From Candidatus Babeliales bacterium (GTDB lineage: Bacteria > Babelota > Babeliae > Babelales > JABDEC01): a DNA stretch of 64,000 bases. The DNA lies in NCBI GenBank assembly GCA_031292305.1, contig JARLHJ010000045.1, positions 1 to 64,000 of the forward strand, in the 5' to 3' direction. The notes below the pieces were generated by a model. The model was given only the letters and a program-made list of their open reading frames with translations, searched no databases and was not told the origin of the DNA. Positions 33,965 through 42,424 of this stretch are shown here, in pieces. The first letter of the stretch is position 1; the number at the start of each line of letters is the position of its first letter. Position numbers and translations under genes: made by a program.

Positions 33965-36574
33965 ATGCTACAACGAATTACAAAATATATATTATTAACA
34001 TTAATTGGTATTAATTTATTAAACGCTGCAGATGCAAATCAGGTGCAAAAAGATGAAAAAATTGAAGCAAAGACTTTTAAAATAGGTGAGCCACTAGATT
34101 TTACAATAGGGACACATGCTGTTTATATAGATAAACATGACCCTAAGATTTTTGGATTTTTTATAGGTGCAAGTGAAGCAAAAGAAGGAAATGAATACGC
34201 CATTGCAGCAGGTTATCGTAATGGAGACACAATTTTATCAACAGCACCTGCAAAAATAACTCTAAATTCAAAAGCAGATCAAATTAATCCCTTAAATGGT
34301 GCTAAGATTTCGCTGCTTGCATTAATTTCTAAATACCCAGTAACAGTAAAATCAGGCGAAGATAATATAATTTATTTATATAATGAAAAAAATTCATTAT
34401 TATCTACTCCAAAATTAAATGATGCAAATGATCAAGTAAGTTACAAAATTATTCAATTGGCTACTGCTGACAATGGTTCATTGCCAGGAAGTGCAATTTT
34501 TGCCGCGGTTAAAAATAATAAAGGCCAGGAATTTGGAGCACAAGGCAGTGGAATAGCATTTGCTGCGGTTGAAGATAAAACCACAGAAATTAAAACTATT
34601 AATAAAGATAAAAAAGAAGAAGTAAAAAGTGAGACAACTCGTAATCTTGTAGTTGCTAATGCAGATCCTAAAGATAAAAAAACTAAAGAAAATAAAGCGG
34701 CCCCATTTTCTGGATCGATAAATTCGATTAAAATTAATAATCCTGCAAAAATTATTTCAGATATTGTAGACATGCATTGGGACGAAACTTTAGCTAGGTT
34801 GTACATCGCTTTACAAGTTAGATCTAATCCAAAAGCAAATAGTGGCGCAAGGGCTGTTGTGGCTTGTCGTGTTGTAGTAACTACAAAAGAAGAAACTAAT
34901 TCGGCTGGCGTAAAAGAAAAAAATAAAATATATAAGCTATATTTTGATCCTATTGTTACTAATTTAGCAATATCAGGAAATGATCAAATTATTGCAACCG
35001 GACAAGCAAATACAGATGTTTCTATATTAAAAGTTAAAACAATGCATACAAGTACATGGTTAAGTTATTTAATAGTTTTAGATGAAAATAAACAATTATA
35101 TGCTTTGCCTTTGGTAGATAAAAGACGGGAAAAAGTAAGCCTAGCTTTAGATAAATATCAGGGAACTTTAGCAAAGTTTGATCAAGAGCCACACATATAT
35201 TATGATGATAATTTTTTTATTTCACGCGCTTTTACAAAACCAGCATTAAATCCTAATGATTTATTAACAGTAAATAATGTAACTGCAAAAATTGGTAATG
35301 GACCAGTACCAATTCAAAGTGGTAAACAAATAACAGATATGTTTGTAATTGGTGATGCTGTATATGTAACATCGGAAAGTGGTGTACTTTATTCACAACC
35401 AATTTTTGACGAGTTAGGTAGAATTGCTGCTTGGACAAATTGGCAAAGTTTTGCAATAGATAAAAAAGTGTATGGCGGAACTTATGATGTATATACCGGT
35501 CAGTTTTGGTATTTAACTAGCTCCTCTGATAAAATTAATATTTTAAACCGTACTGACTGGCAAACAGATGATAAAAATACAATACAAAAAAGAATTAATT
35601 CATTATTTGTAACAAGCGGTGGCATTCAAGGTTTCTTTGAGTTTCCGCAAGAAGAGATTTTTGTAGCTACTGGTTTTCAGAAAATTGCTTTAATTAATTC
35701 AACAGACATGCAAGATATAAAAGTTTTTGAAGATAAAGCTATAAAAGAAGTTGGTAATATAATTGCTGCAACTATGGTTAAAAACAATAACAATAATTGG
35801 TTAGTAGTTGGCGGAACAAATGGTCTTGCAATTAAGTTTAACAATGCATTCAAGGCAATTGGTAACTATCAGCTTGTAAAGAAAATTTCTTCTAAAGACA
35901 ACTATTTATATGTGCTTACAGATAAGACATTTGATAGAATTGAGTTAACTTCTGAAACTATAAATAACAATAAATTAAATACTGTCACACTAACCAACAT
36001 AGACAATCAGATATTTAACCCACACGTAACGTTTAGTGATTTTATTGTATCAAATAAATTAGTATTACTTGGTACTTCAATAGGTTTATTCAGAATTTCA
36101 GGTGCACAAAAATTAACAGAAATTAATGTGCCTGGTAGCGTTGGTCCAATTTTAAAACTTCTGTTAATGCCTGTTAATAATGTTGGACAGCTTTATGTTT
36201 TAAGTGGGTATATAGGTTTTTATCAAGCAAAAATAAATAGATTATTTGTTGATTTATCTAATAATAAAATAAAACCTGTAAATGATATGTTTGTAAAAAA
36301 TCAGCTTGATAGTTTATATGATTTTGAAAGTTTTAGAAATGACATTTTGCCTATTGGTGCAACATTGTTAAATAGTAATTCAAGAGATCTAAATATCAGC
36401 TTAGCATTAAAATCTACACCTGGTTTGGTGACTGGAAGCAGAGCAATAACAAAAGATTCTTTTAATTATAATTTAGATGTAAATAAATTTAATCAATTTT
36501 ATGGTATGTTACTAAACAGTACAACTGGTAATTTGATAGTTAATGGCGATTTTGGACTAATTATTAATAGTTAA
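33965..36574 (+). CDS. large secreted protein, possible beta-propeller, paired with a beta-barrel gene
   Basis: The 869-residue product has a signal peptide (1-22) and many short beta-strand-like segments with recurring pattern L-Y-V-L or V-V-G-G followed by Gly/Asn turns (for example near 590-610, 620-650, 690-720, 740-760). This suggests one or two propellers, but no family is recognised. Residues about 200-245 form a Lys/Glu-rich insertion (K-D-K-K-T-K-E-N-K). AAAGGA precedes the ATG. The next gene, 13 nt away, encodes a beta-barrel candidate, so both may form a surface complex. Confidence 0.75.
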   Translation: MLQRITKYILLTLIGINLLNAADANQVQKDEKIEAKTFKIGEPLDFTIGTHAVYIDKHDPKIFGFFIGASEAKEGNEYAIAAGYRNGDTILSTAPAKITLNSKADQINPLNGAKISLLALISKYPVTVKSGEDNIIYLYNEKNSLLSTPKLNDANDQVSYKIIQLATADNGSLPGSAIFAAVKNNKGQEFGAQGSGIAFAAVEDKTTEIKTINKDKKEEVKSETTRNLVVANADPKDKKTKENKAAPFSGSINSIKINNPAKIISDIVDMHWDETLARLYIALQVRSNPKANSGARAVVACRVVVTTKEETNSAGVKEKNKIYKLYFDPIVTNLAISGNDQIIATGQANTDVSILKVKTMHTSTWLSYLIVLDENKQLYALPLVDKRREKVSLALDKYQGTLAKFDQEPHIYYDDNFFISRAFTKPALNPNDLLTVNNVTAKIGNGPVPIQSGKQITDMFVIGDAVYVTSESGVLYSQPIFDELGRIAAWTNWQSFAIDKKVYGGTYDVYTGQFWYLTSSSDKINILNRTDWQTDDKNTIQKRINSLFVTSGGIQGFFEFPQEEIFVATGFQKIALINSTDMQDIKVFEDKAIKEVGNIIAATMVKNNNNNWLVVGGTNGLAIKFNNAFKAIGNYQLVKKISSKDNYLYVLTDKTFDRIELTSETINNNKLNTVTLTNIDNQIFNPHVTFSDFIVSNKLVLLGTSIGLFRISGAQKLTEINVPGSVGPILKLLLMPVNNVGQLYVLSGYIGFYQAKINRLFVDLSNNKIKPVNDMFVKNQLDSLYDFESFRNDILPIGATLLNSNSRDLNISLALKSTPGLVTGSRAITKDSFNYNLDVNKFNQFYGMLLNSTTGNLIVNGDFGLIINS

Positions 36575-36587
36575 AGGCTTGCAGCAA

Positions 36588-37823
36588 ATGTTGAACACAA
36601 AATTAAAAATATTCTCTTTAATTTGTATTAATTTATTTTTTAGCGCAAATGCTAATTTCGATTTAAATCTTTACAAAAGATATGATGTGAACTTTAAACC
36701 ATATAGATATGATGACAAACCATTCTTATATGCCTTTTTATTTGAGCATGCATTAGACATCTATGCAAGGAATAACGATGGTGATAGAAAAAATGTACTG
36801 CAATTATGGAATGATGATATTGATGGCTTAGCCATGTTACGTGGTTTTAAAAAAGATAGTAAAATAGGGGAATTAGCGACAGCACTAAATTTAGTAAATG
36901 ATGTTGGAACTCGTGGCCGTGTTGTGCCATGCGGAGATCTTAAAGCTTGGGGAGCTTCATCTTATTTAAGATATAATTTGCCGCACGATGTGTTTATAAG
37001 TTTATTTATTCCTGTTTATTCAATGTCTTTAAATAGAATAAGTTTTAAAGATGAAACGCAAAATTTATCCTTTTTAGATGATCTAACAAAAGATGATTTA
37101 ACTAATGAATTTAGAAAAAATGTTCAAGACTTAAGTGGCATTTATTTAGGTCCATGGAAAAGAACCGGATTTGGTGATTTAATGGGTACAATTGAATGGG
37201 ATAGAAATTTCATTCAAGAAAAACCTATTTTAAAAGAGGTACATTTAAACGGTAGACTTGGTGTTAATTTTCCAACGGGTTTAAAGCTTGATGAAGATAA
37301 GCTATTTGAAATTCCTTTTGGTTACCAATTTTGGGGATTGTATTTTGGTGGTGGCATAGATTTATTATGGTGGAATTGTATAAAGGGTGGCATTGACGTT
37401 GAGTTTTTACAATTGTTTAGTGCAGCAAGATGCGTACGTGTTAAAACTGACAGAACCCAAACAGATCTTCTTTTATTGGCAAAGACACGTGCAATTGTAG
37501 AACCTGGTTTTGTTTCTCGATACAATCTTTATTTAGAAGCACATAAATTTAATGACATTTTTAATTTACGAGTAGCGTATCAATATTATAGAAAGACTAA
37601 AGATAGACTTTGGTTATTTGATAATCAATACTCTAATGAAATAGCTAATACTTCTGATGCTCGTAGAGATAGCACATTGCATCAATTTCTGTTCATCTTT
37701 GGAGCTGAATTTGACCAAGAATGTTATAATACTAATTTCTCTTTGTTTTATAAGTTGCCATTTGAAGGAAAGCGATCATTGCAGACATCTACTATCGGCT
37801 TGAATTTTTATATAAACTTTTAA
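36588..37823 (+). CDS. candidate outer-membrane beta-barrel protein
   Basis: I choose the ATG at 36588 (AAAGG 10 nt upstream) over the TTG at 36579. The 411-residue product has a signal peptide ending near A-N-A-N, alternating strand patterns rich in Tyr, Phe and Gly, and C-terminal Phe (N-F-Y-I-N-F), as expected for outer-membrane barrels. It is likely cotranscribed with the large secreted protein. Its last 4 bases overlap the convergent gene at 37820. Confidence 0.75.
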   Translation: MLNTKLKIFSLICINLFFSANANFDLNLYKRYDVNFKPYRYDDKPFLYAFLFEHALDIYARNNDGDRKNVLQLWNDDIDGLAMLRGFKKDSKIGELATALNLVNDVGTRGRVVPCGDLKAWGASSYLRYNLPHDVFISLFIPVYSMSLNRISFKDETQNLSFLDDLTKDDLTNEFRKNVQDLSGIYLGPWKRTGFGDLMGTIEWDRNFIQEKPILKEVHLNGRLGVNFPTGLKLDEDKLFEIPFGYQFWGLYFGGGIDLLWWNCIKGGIDVEFLQLFSAARCVRVKTDRTQTDLLLLAKTRAIVEPGFVSRYNLYLEAHKFNDIFNLRVAYQYYRKTKDRLWLFDNQYSNEIANTSDARRDSTLHQFLFIFGAEFDQECYNTNFSLFYKLPFEGKRSLQTSTIGLNFYINF

Positions 37824-38182
37824 TTAGCTTCAACAATTTCTATACCATTATCTTGCGTAGAAATAATGTTATAAATTTTATCGTTTTCTATATTCATAAG
37901 TTTAGAGGTAATATGATGCATAGCATCATCTTTCTTTATAATTAATTCTGCATAGAACATTATAAATTTTCCAAATTCATTGTTTGACCTTGCAAGAATA
38001 AAGTTTTGCTCTTCAGGTTTTAAAGTTTTGCCGGGAACAGCGACCAAATATCTAGACTTTCCGGGTATGTAATAAATGTTAATAGTATAATTAGTCATAT
38101 TATTAACCGCTGGACTTTGTATGTCTTCTGATGCTTTAACTATAAAAGCATAGAATATGACTATAAGTAATGATTTTTTCAT
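37820..38182 (-). CDS. small secreted protein, unknown
   Basis: The 120-residue product has a signal peptide (1-17, ending V-K-A-S) and a compact beta-rich body (Y-T-I-N-I-Y-Y-I-P-G-K-S-R-Y-L-V-A-V-P-G). The arrangement resembles small beta-sandwich secreted proteins, but no family is recognised. It is the last gene of a minus-strand run starting with the P-type ATPase. Confidence 0.65.
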   Translation of the reverse strand: MKKSLLIVIFYAFIVKASEDIQSPAVNNMTNYTINIYYIPGKSRYLVAVPGKTLKPEEQNFILARSNNEFGKFIMFYAELIIKKDDAMHHITSKLMNIENDKIYNIISTQDNGIEIVEAN

Positions 38183-38244
38183 TTGTTATTTCTTTAGTTC
38201 TTCGGGTTTTATTATTATCATACAATAATATGACTAATTTTAAA

Positions 38245-38745
38245 TTATTTAGATCTTAAAAATTTTTCTAATTTAACAAATCCAATTTTTTCATTCTTTT
38301 CATTTTTTGTATATTTAATAGAAGTTTTATAAATAATATCATCTTCAATTTCTATAAACGGTGAAGATTGAATATTTTCATATCCAATTAAACCACCATG
38401 CTCAGATTTGCCTAATGATGCAGATACTTCAAACATTGTAGCTTCTTCAAAATTGTATATAGATTTATTGTTGATTGTTTTAATAGAATATGTGCCTAGA
38501 TTTATTACTGCCATCTCATGTGGTTTTATTAAAAGAAAGTCATTTTTATATACATAACTTGAAATGGTTATTTTATTATAATTTATTTGATCTGTTAGAT
38601 ATACAGGATTTAAACTTATAGTTAAATAATGTGTGTCGTCAGTATTTATTACTATAAATTGTCTTGTTTTGTATTCAAAGTCCTCTAATCTATTTGGTTG
38701 CGCATTTATTAACAAGTGAAATAATAAAACAAGAAAAATTTTCAT
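38245..38745 (-). CDS. secreted protein, unknown
   Basis: The 166-residue product has a signal peptide (1-15) and a beta-rich body without cysteines. GAGGA precedes the ATG, which lies 12 nt after the P-type ATPase stop, so cotranscription is likely. The function is unknown. Confidence 0.7.
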   Translation of the reverse strand: MKIFLVLLFHLLINAQPNRLEDFEYKTRQFIVINTDDTHYLTISLNPVYLTDQINYNKITISSYVYKNDFLLIKPHEMAVINLGTYSIKTINNKSIYNFEEATMFEVSASLGKSEHGGLIGYENIQSSPFIEIEDDIIYKTSIKYTKNEKNEKIGFVKLEKFLRSK

Positions 38746-38757
38746 AGGGTCCTCAAA

Positions 38758-41289
38758 TTAAAATGTTTTGAAAAAATATTTTTTACTAAATTCTACAGTC
38801 ATACAATAAAAACCAAGTAAGACGAGCATTGGTAAAATTATATTAAAAGGTATAGGGGTTAATTGGAAAAGTTTAGAGACAACTGTGATATAAGGTAAAA
38901 TTATTGTAAAAGCCAACATTATCATCGATGTAATAATTAAACTTTTACCTGGTTTACTTTTATAAAAGGGATGTGTTGTACGTATTATAAAAGTGATCAA
39001 TAATTCTGCAATTAATGAAAACATAAATAATATTGATCTAAAATTTATGACATCAACATGGTAAACATTCATTAATAAAAGTAATAAAATAACATCAAAA
39101 ATTGAACTAATTGCTCCAAAAATAATCATAAAACGAATAATTAATTTAAAATCCCATTTTCTGGGTTTAACTAATAATTCTTTATCAACATTATCAGTGG
39201 CCATGCCAGTAAGCGCAACATCACTTATTAAATTAGCTAATAATATTTGTGATGGTAATTGCGGTATAAATGGCAAGAAAAAAGAAAAAATTTCTATTGT
39301 TATCATGTTACCTAGATTGGAACTTATTGAATTTAAAATATATTTTGTACAATTTCCAAAAGCTTTTCTACCTTCAATAATGCCGTCGGTTAATACATTT
39401 AAGCTTTTTTCTAACAAAACTACCTGTGCAGCGTCTTTGGCTATTTCTACAGCAGAACTCACGGATATCCCAACATCAGAAATTTTAAGAGCAGGCGTGT
39501 CATTTACACCATCTCCTAGATAACCTACAATATGTTCATTAGAATTTAGCACTTTAACAATTCTATATTTTTGCTCAGGATTAATTCTTGCAAACACATT
39601 ATACTTAGAGAAAATTTCAAAAGCTTTTTCATCAGAAATTTCATCAACTTCATTACCTGTTATTATTCTATCTTCTATAATTTTAATATTTAAATCAGTA
39701 CAAACTTTTTTTGTGATTAAAGGGCTATCGCCAGTAATAATTTTTATATTAACTTTTAATTTATTTAATTTTTCTAAAGATTCTTTTACACCCTCTTTTG
39801 GAGGATCAATAAAGATTAAATAGCCTAAGAAATTTAAATCGCGTTCTAAATCATCTGTTATTGTAGTTGCATCTGTTTTTTTACCTGCAAGAACAATAAC
39901 TCTGTATCCATCTTTTTCATAATTATCAATCTGTTCTTTAACTTTAGTAGTTTCTTCTTGTGTTAACTTACAAAGTGGTAAAATATTATCCGGTGAGCCT
40001 TTAGTTAGAAAAGTCTTTTCACTATTTTTTTCAATAATACAATTGATACGTCGTTTTTTAAAATTAAATTCAGATAAATCGATCACTTGATATTTATCTA
40101 GTTCCGTAATTAAATTTTTTTCTTTAGCTTTTTCCCATAAACACTTATCCATCGGGTTATTAAAAAAAGTTTTTTCTGTTTTAAAAATGCTTTGGCTGCA
40201 AAGTAATGATTGCACTAATAAATCTGTGTTTTCATTGTCGTTAATATCAATAAATTTATCTAAAGAGAAAACACCTTCAGTAAGAGTACCTGTTTTGTCA
40301 CTGCAGAGTGTATCCATGTTTCCCAAATTTTCTATGCTCGAAAGTTGTTTTACAATTACTTTTTTTGCAGCCATTTTTCTGGCGCCGCGTGCTAAAGTGA
40401 TTGTCAAAATTATTGGTAATAATTCAGGTGTAATTCCAACTGCTAATGCTAAAGCAAATAGGACAGATTCTAAAAAATTCTTGTGTTGTATTGTGTTAAC
40501 GAGAAAAACAAAGAATGTCATTATTAATATTATCTTAATCATTAATTTGCTAAATTTAGTAACATTTTTCTCGAAGTCAGTTATAGTTTCTTTTTTTTGT
40601 AAAATTTGTGCGATTTTGCCAAAATATGTTTGATCTCCTGTGATTGTCACAACCCCATAACATTCACCTGAAAGTATTGATGTTCCCATTAATAGCATAT
40701 GTGATGCCTCATTAGGTTCAGATATGTTATTATTTTCAAGAATAATTTTTTTTTCGACAGGCATTGATTCGCCAGTTAAAGATGATTCATCAACTGTAAG
40801 ATCTTTAAGTTGAATTATTCTTATATCTGCAGGCACCATATCACCTAGGGTTAAGTAGACTATATCTCCTGGAATTATTTGTTCTGAATCTATTTCTATT
40901 GTTTTATTGTCTCTTATTACTTTGTTTTTAGATTTCGTATATTGTTTTAAAAGCTCAAAAGTTTTTGCTGTTTTATATTCCTGAAAAAATCCTAATAATG
41001 AATATAATACGATCATTGATAGAATTAAGATTGCCTCTAGGTGGTCACCAGTGAAATATGAAAGAATAGTACAAAAAATTAATATCCATAATAATGGGTT
41101 TTTAAATTGGCGAATAAATATACTTATTGCGCTTTCTCTTTTTTCTTTTGTTATTTCATTGTATCCAAATTTTTTTAATCGAGAATCTGCTTCAATTGAA
41201 CTTAAACCATTTTTTGAAGAGGCAAGCTCTTTATATAATTCATCTAGTGACAGGTTCCAAAATCTGGTATCTTGATTGTTGTTTTCCAT
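38758..41289 (-). CDS. P-type ATPase, magnesium-transporter (P3B, MgtA-like) group
   Basis: The 843-residue protein starts F-W-N-L-S-L-D-E-L and G-L-S-S-I-E-A-D, as in MgtA-type ATPases. It has the actuator loop L-T-G-E-S (about 173), the phosphorylation motif C-S-D-K-T-G-T-L-T (about 330), G-D-G-V-N-D-T-P-A-L and A-A-Q-V-V-L-L-E, and ten membrane helices, with a C-terminal P-F-Y-K-S-K-P-G-K-S loop. It probably imports Mg2+; a Ca2+-ATPase relation cannot be excluded by eye. AGGA precedes the ATG. Confidence 0.9.
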   Translation of the reverse strand: MENNNQDTRFWNLSLDELYKELASSKNGLSSIEADSRLKKFGYNEITKEKRESAISIFIRQFKNPLLWILIFCTILSYFTGDHLEAILILSMIVLYSLLGFFQEYKTAKTFELLKQYTKSKNKVIRDNKTIEIDSEQIIPGDIVYLTLGDMVPADIRIIQLKDLTVDESSLTGESMPVEKKIILENNNISEPNEASHMLLMGTSILSGECYGVVTITGDQTYFGKIAQILQKKETITDFEKNVTKFSKLMIKIILIMTFFVFLVNTIQHKNFLESVLFALALAVGITPELLPIILTITLARGARKMAAKKVIVKQLSSIENLGNMDTLCSDKTGTLTEGVFSLDKFIDINDNENTDLLVQSLLCSQSIFKTEKTFFNNPMDKCLWEKAKEKNLITELDKYQVIDLSEFNFKKRRINCIIEKNSEKTFLTKGSPDNILPLCKLTQEETTKVKEQIDNYEKDGYRVIVLAGKKTDATTITDDLERDLNFLGYLIFIDPPKEGVKESLEKLNKLKVNIKIITGDSPLITKKVCTDLNIKIIEDRIITGNEVDEISDEKAFEIFSKYNVFARINPEQKYRIVKVLNSNEHIVGYLGDGVNDTPALKISDVGISVSSAVEIAKDAAQVVLLEKSLNVLTDGIIEGRKAFGNCTKYILNSISSNLGNMITIEIFSFFLPFIPQLPSQILLANLISDVALTGMATDNVDKELLVKPRKWDFKLIIRFMIIFGAISSIFDVILLLLLMNVYHVDVINFRSILFMFSLIAELLITFIIRTTHPFYKSKPGKSLIITSMIMLAFTIILPYITVVSKLFQLTPIPFNIILPMLVLLGFYCMTVEFSKKYFFKTF

Positions 41290-41359
41290 GTTTCATCCTA
41301 TAATCTAAGTTTATTACTATGATTATGAGAAAAATTGCTTATAAAGCACAAGATTAATA

Positions 41360-41731
41360 ATGAATATAAAGATCAAAATAGGCTGTGATATTATCCATAA
41401 AGATAGATTTATAGAATTAACCCAGCAGGAATCTGTATTAAATAAGATTTTTACTAAGCACGAACTAGCATATTCTAGCTCATTAGAAAAGCTAATAGGT
41501 GTTTTTGCAGCTAAAGAAGCCGTTTTAAAGGCTCTAGAACTGAAACCAGGATCTTGGGAGCTAATTGAGGTAATAAAACAAGAAAATGGCAAACCTGCTG
41601 TTAAATTGCTTAATTATAGTGGCTATAATAACATAATTAGCCAAGATATTAGTATAAGCCATGATGGGGAATACGTTTTTGCAGTGGCCAGTTTCCTAAT
41701 TACTGCAGAAAATATAGCTAGCAAGTCTTAA
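41360..41731 (+). CDS. second AcpS-like phosphopantetheinyl transferase
   Basis: The 123-residue protein shows I-G-C-D-I-I-H-K-D-R-F (metal ligand Asp) and V-F-A-A-K-E-A-V-L-K-A-L, the AcpS core, followed by S-I-S-H-D-G-E-Y-V-F-A-V-A. It is distinct from acpS at 31866-32255. Two genes downstream is a large fusion protein carrying its own ACP domain, which is a plausible dedicated substrate. Confidence 0.85.
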   Translation: MNIKIKIGCDIIHKDRFIELTQQESVLNKIFTKHELAYSSSLEKLIGVFAAKEAVLKALELKPGSWELIEVIKQENGKPAVKLLNYSGYNNIISQDISISHDGEYVFAVASFLITAENIASKS

Positions 41732-41934
41732 TTTAATTCTATTTAAGTTAATAAATACAGGAAAAAGAAGAAAAGATAGTCCCCCAATAGAAAATACTTG
41801 CTGAATTTTTAAAAAATAATATATTTAAATAAGATATTAGTATTAGTTACAAAATTGAAATGTTTTTGTTATGGGTTGTTTTATATTTATAAGTCATATA
41901 AAAAAATCTGCAGTTCTTGTTACTATTATTGATA

Positions 41935-41956
41935 AACATTTCAATGGTGAAATGTT
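41935..41956 (+). promoter_or_regulatory. hairpin in the 5-prime leader of the RRM gene
   Basis: AACATTTCA (41935-41943) and TGAAATGTT (41948-41956) pair perfectly around ATGG, 20 nt upstream of the AAAGGA ribosome binding site. RNA-binding protein genes of this kind are often controlled through long leaders; a thermosensor or autoregulatory role is an inference. Confidence 0.4.
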
Positions 41957-41988
41957 AAGTGAAACAGTTAAAGCTAAAGGAAAATTGC

Positions 41989-42327
41989 ATGAGCAATAAG
42001 CTATATGTTGGAAATTTATCATTTTCAACAACAGAAGATAAACTAAGAGACTTATTTTCTCAATACGGTACAGTAGAATCTGTAAAAATTATCAAAGATG
42101 AAATTGGACGCTCAAAAGGCTTCGCTTTTGTTGAAATGTCAGGCGAATCAGAAGCTTCTGATGCAGCTAAAAATTTAAATGGTAATGAATTAGATGGTAG
42201 AACTATCAGAGTTGATTTAGCTCGCCCTCAAGAAGCTCGTCCAAGAACTTCTTCAGGACCAAGAGGCGGCGGCAATAGCAATGGTGGAGAACGCCGTGGC
42301 GGTTTCCGTTCATCTGGCAATTGGTAA
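41989..42327 (+). CDS. RRM RNA-binding protein (glycine-rich, cold-induced type)
   Basis: I choose the ATG at 41989 because AAAGGA lies 8 nt upstream and the protein then begins with the RRM. The 112-residue product has RNP2 (L-Y-V-G-N-L) and RNP1 (S-K-G-F-A-F-V-E-M), then a Gly/Arg/Ser-rich tail (G-G-G-N-S-N-G-G-E-R-R-G-G-F). Such proteins bind RNA and act as RNA chaperones, often in the cold. A 5-prime leader of at least 50 nt with a hairpin precedes it. Confidence 0.93.
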   Translation: MSNKLYVGNLSFSTTEDKLRDLFSQYGTVESVKIIKDEIGRSKGFAFVEMSGESEASDAAKNLNGNELDGRTIRVDLARPQEARPRTSSGPRGGGNSNGGERRGGFRSSGNW

Positions 42328-42424
42328 TCTGACCTCAACTAATTAATTACTTGACTCTTTAGATTAGTCTAAGTCTATATTAAGATATTATAACTTAATA
42401 ACTTTTATAAACTTAAATTAATCA

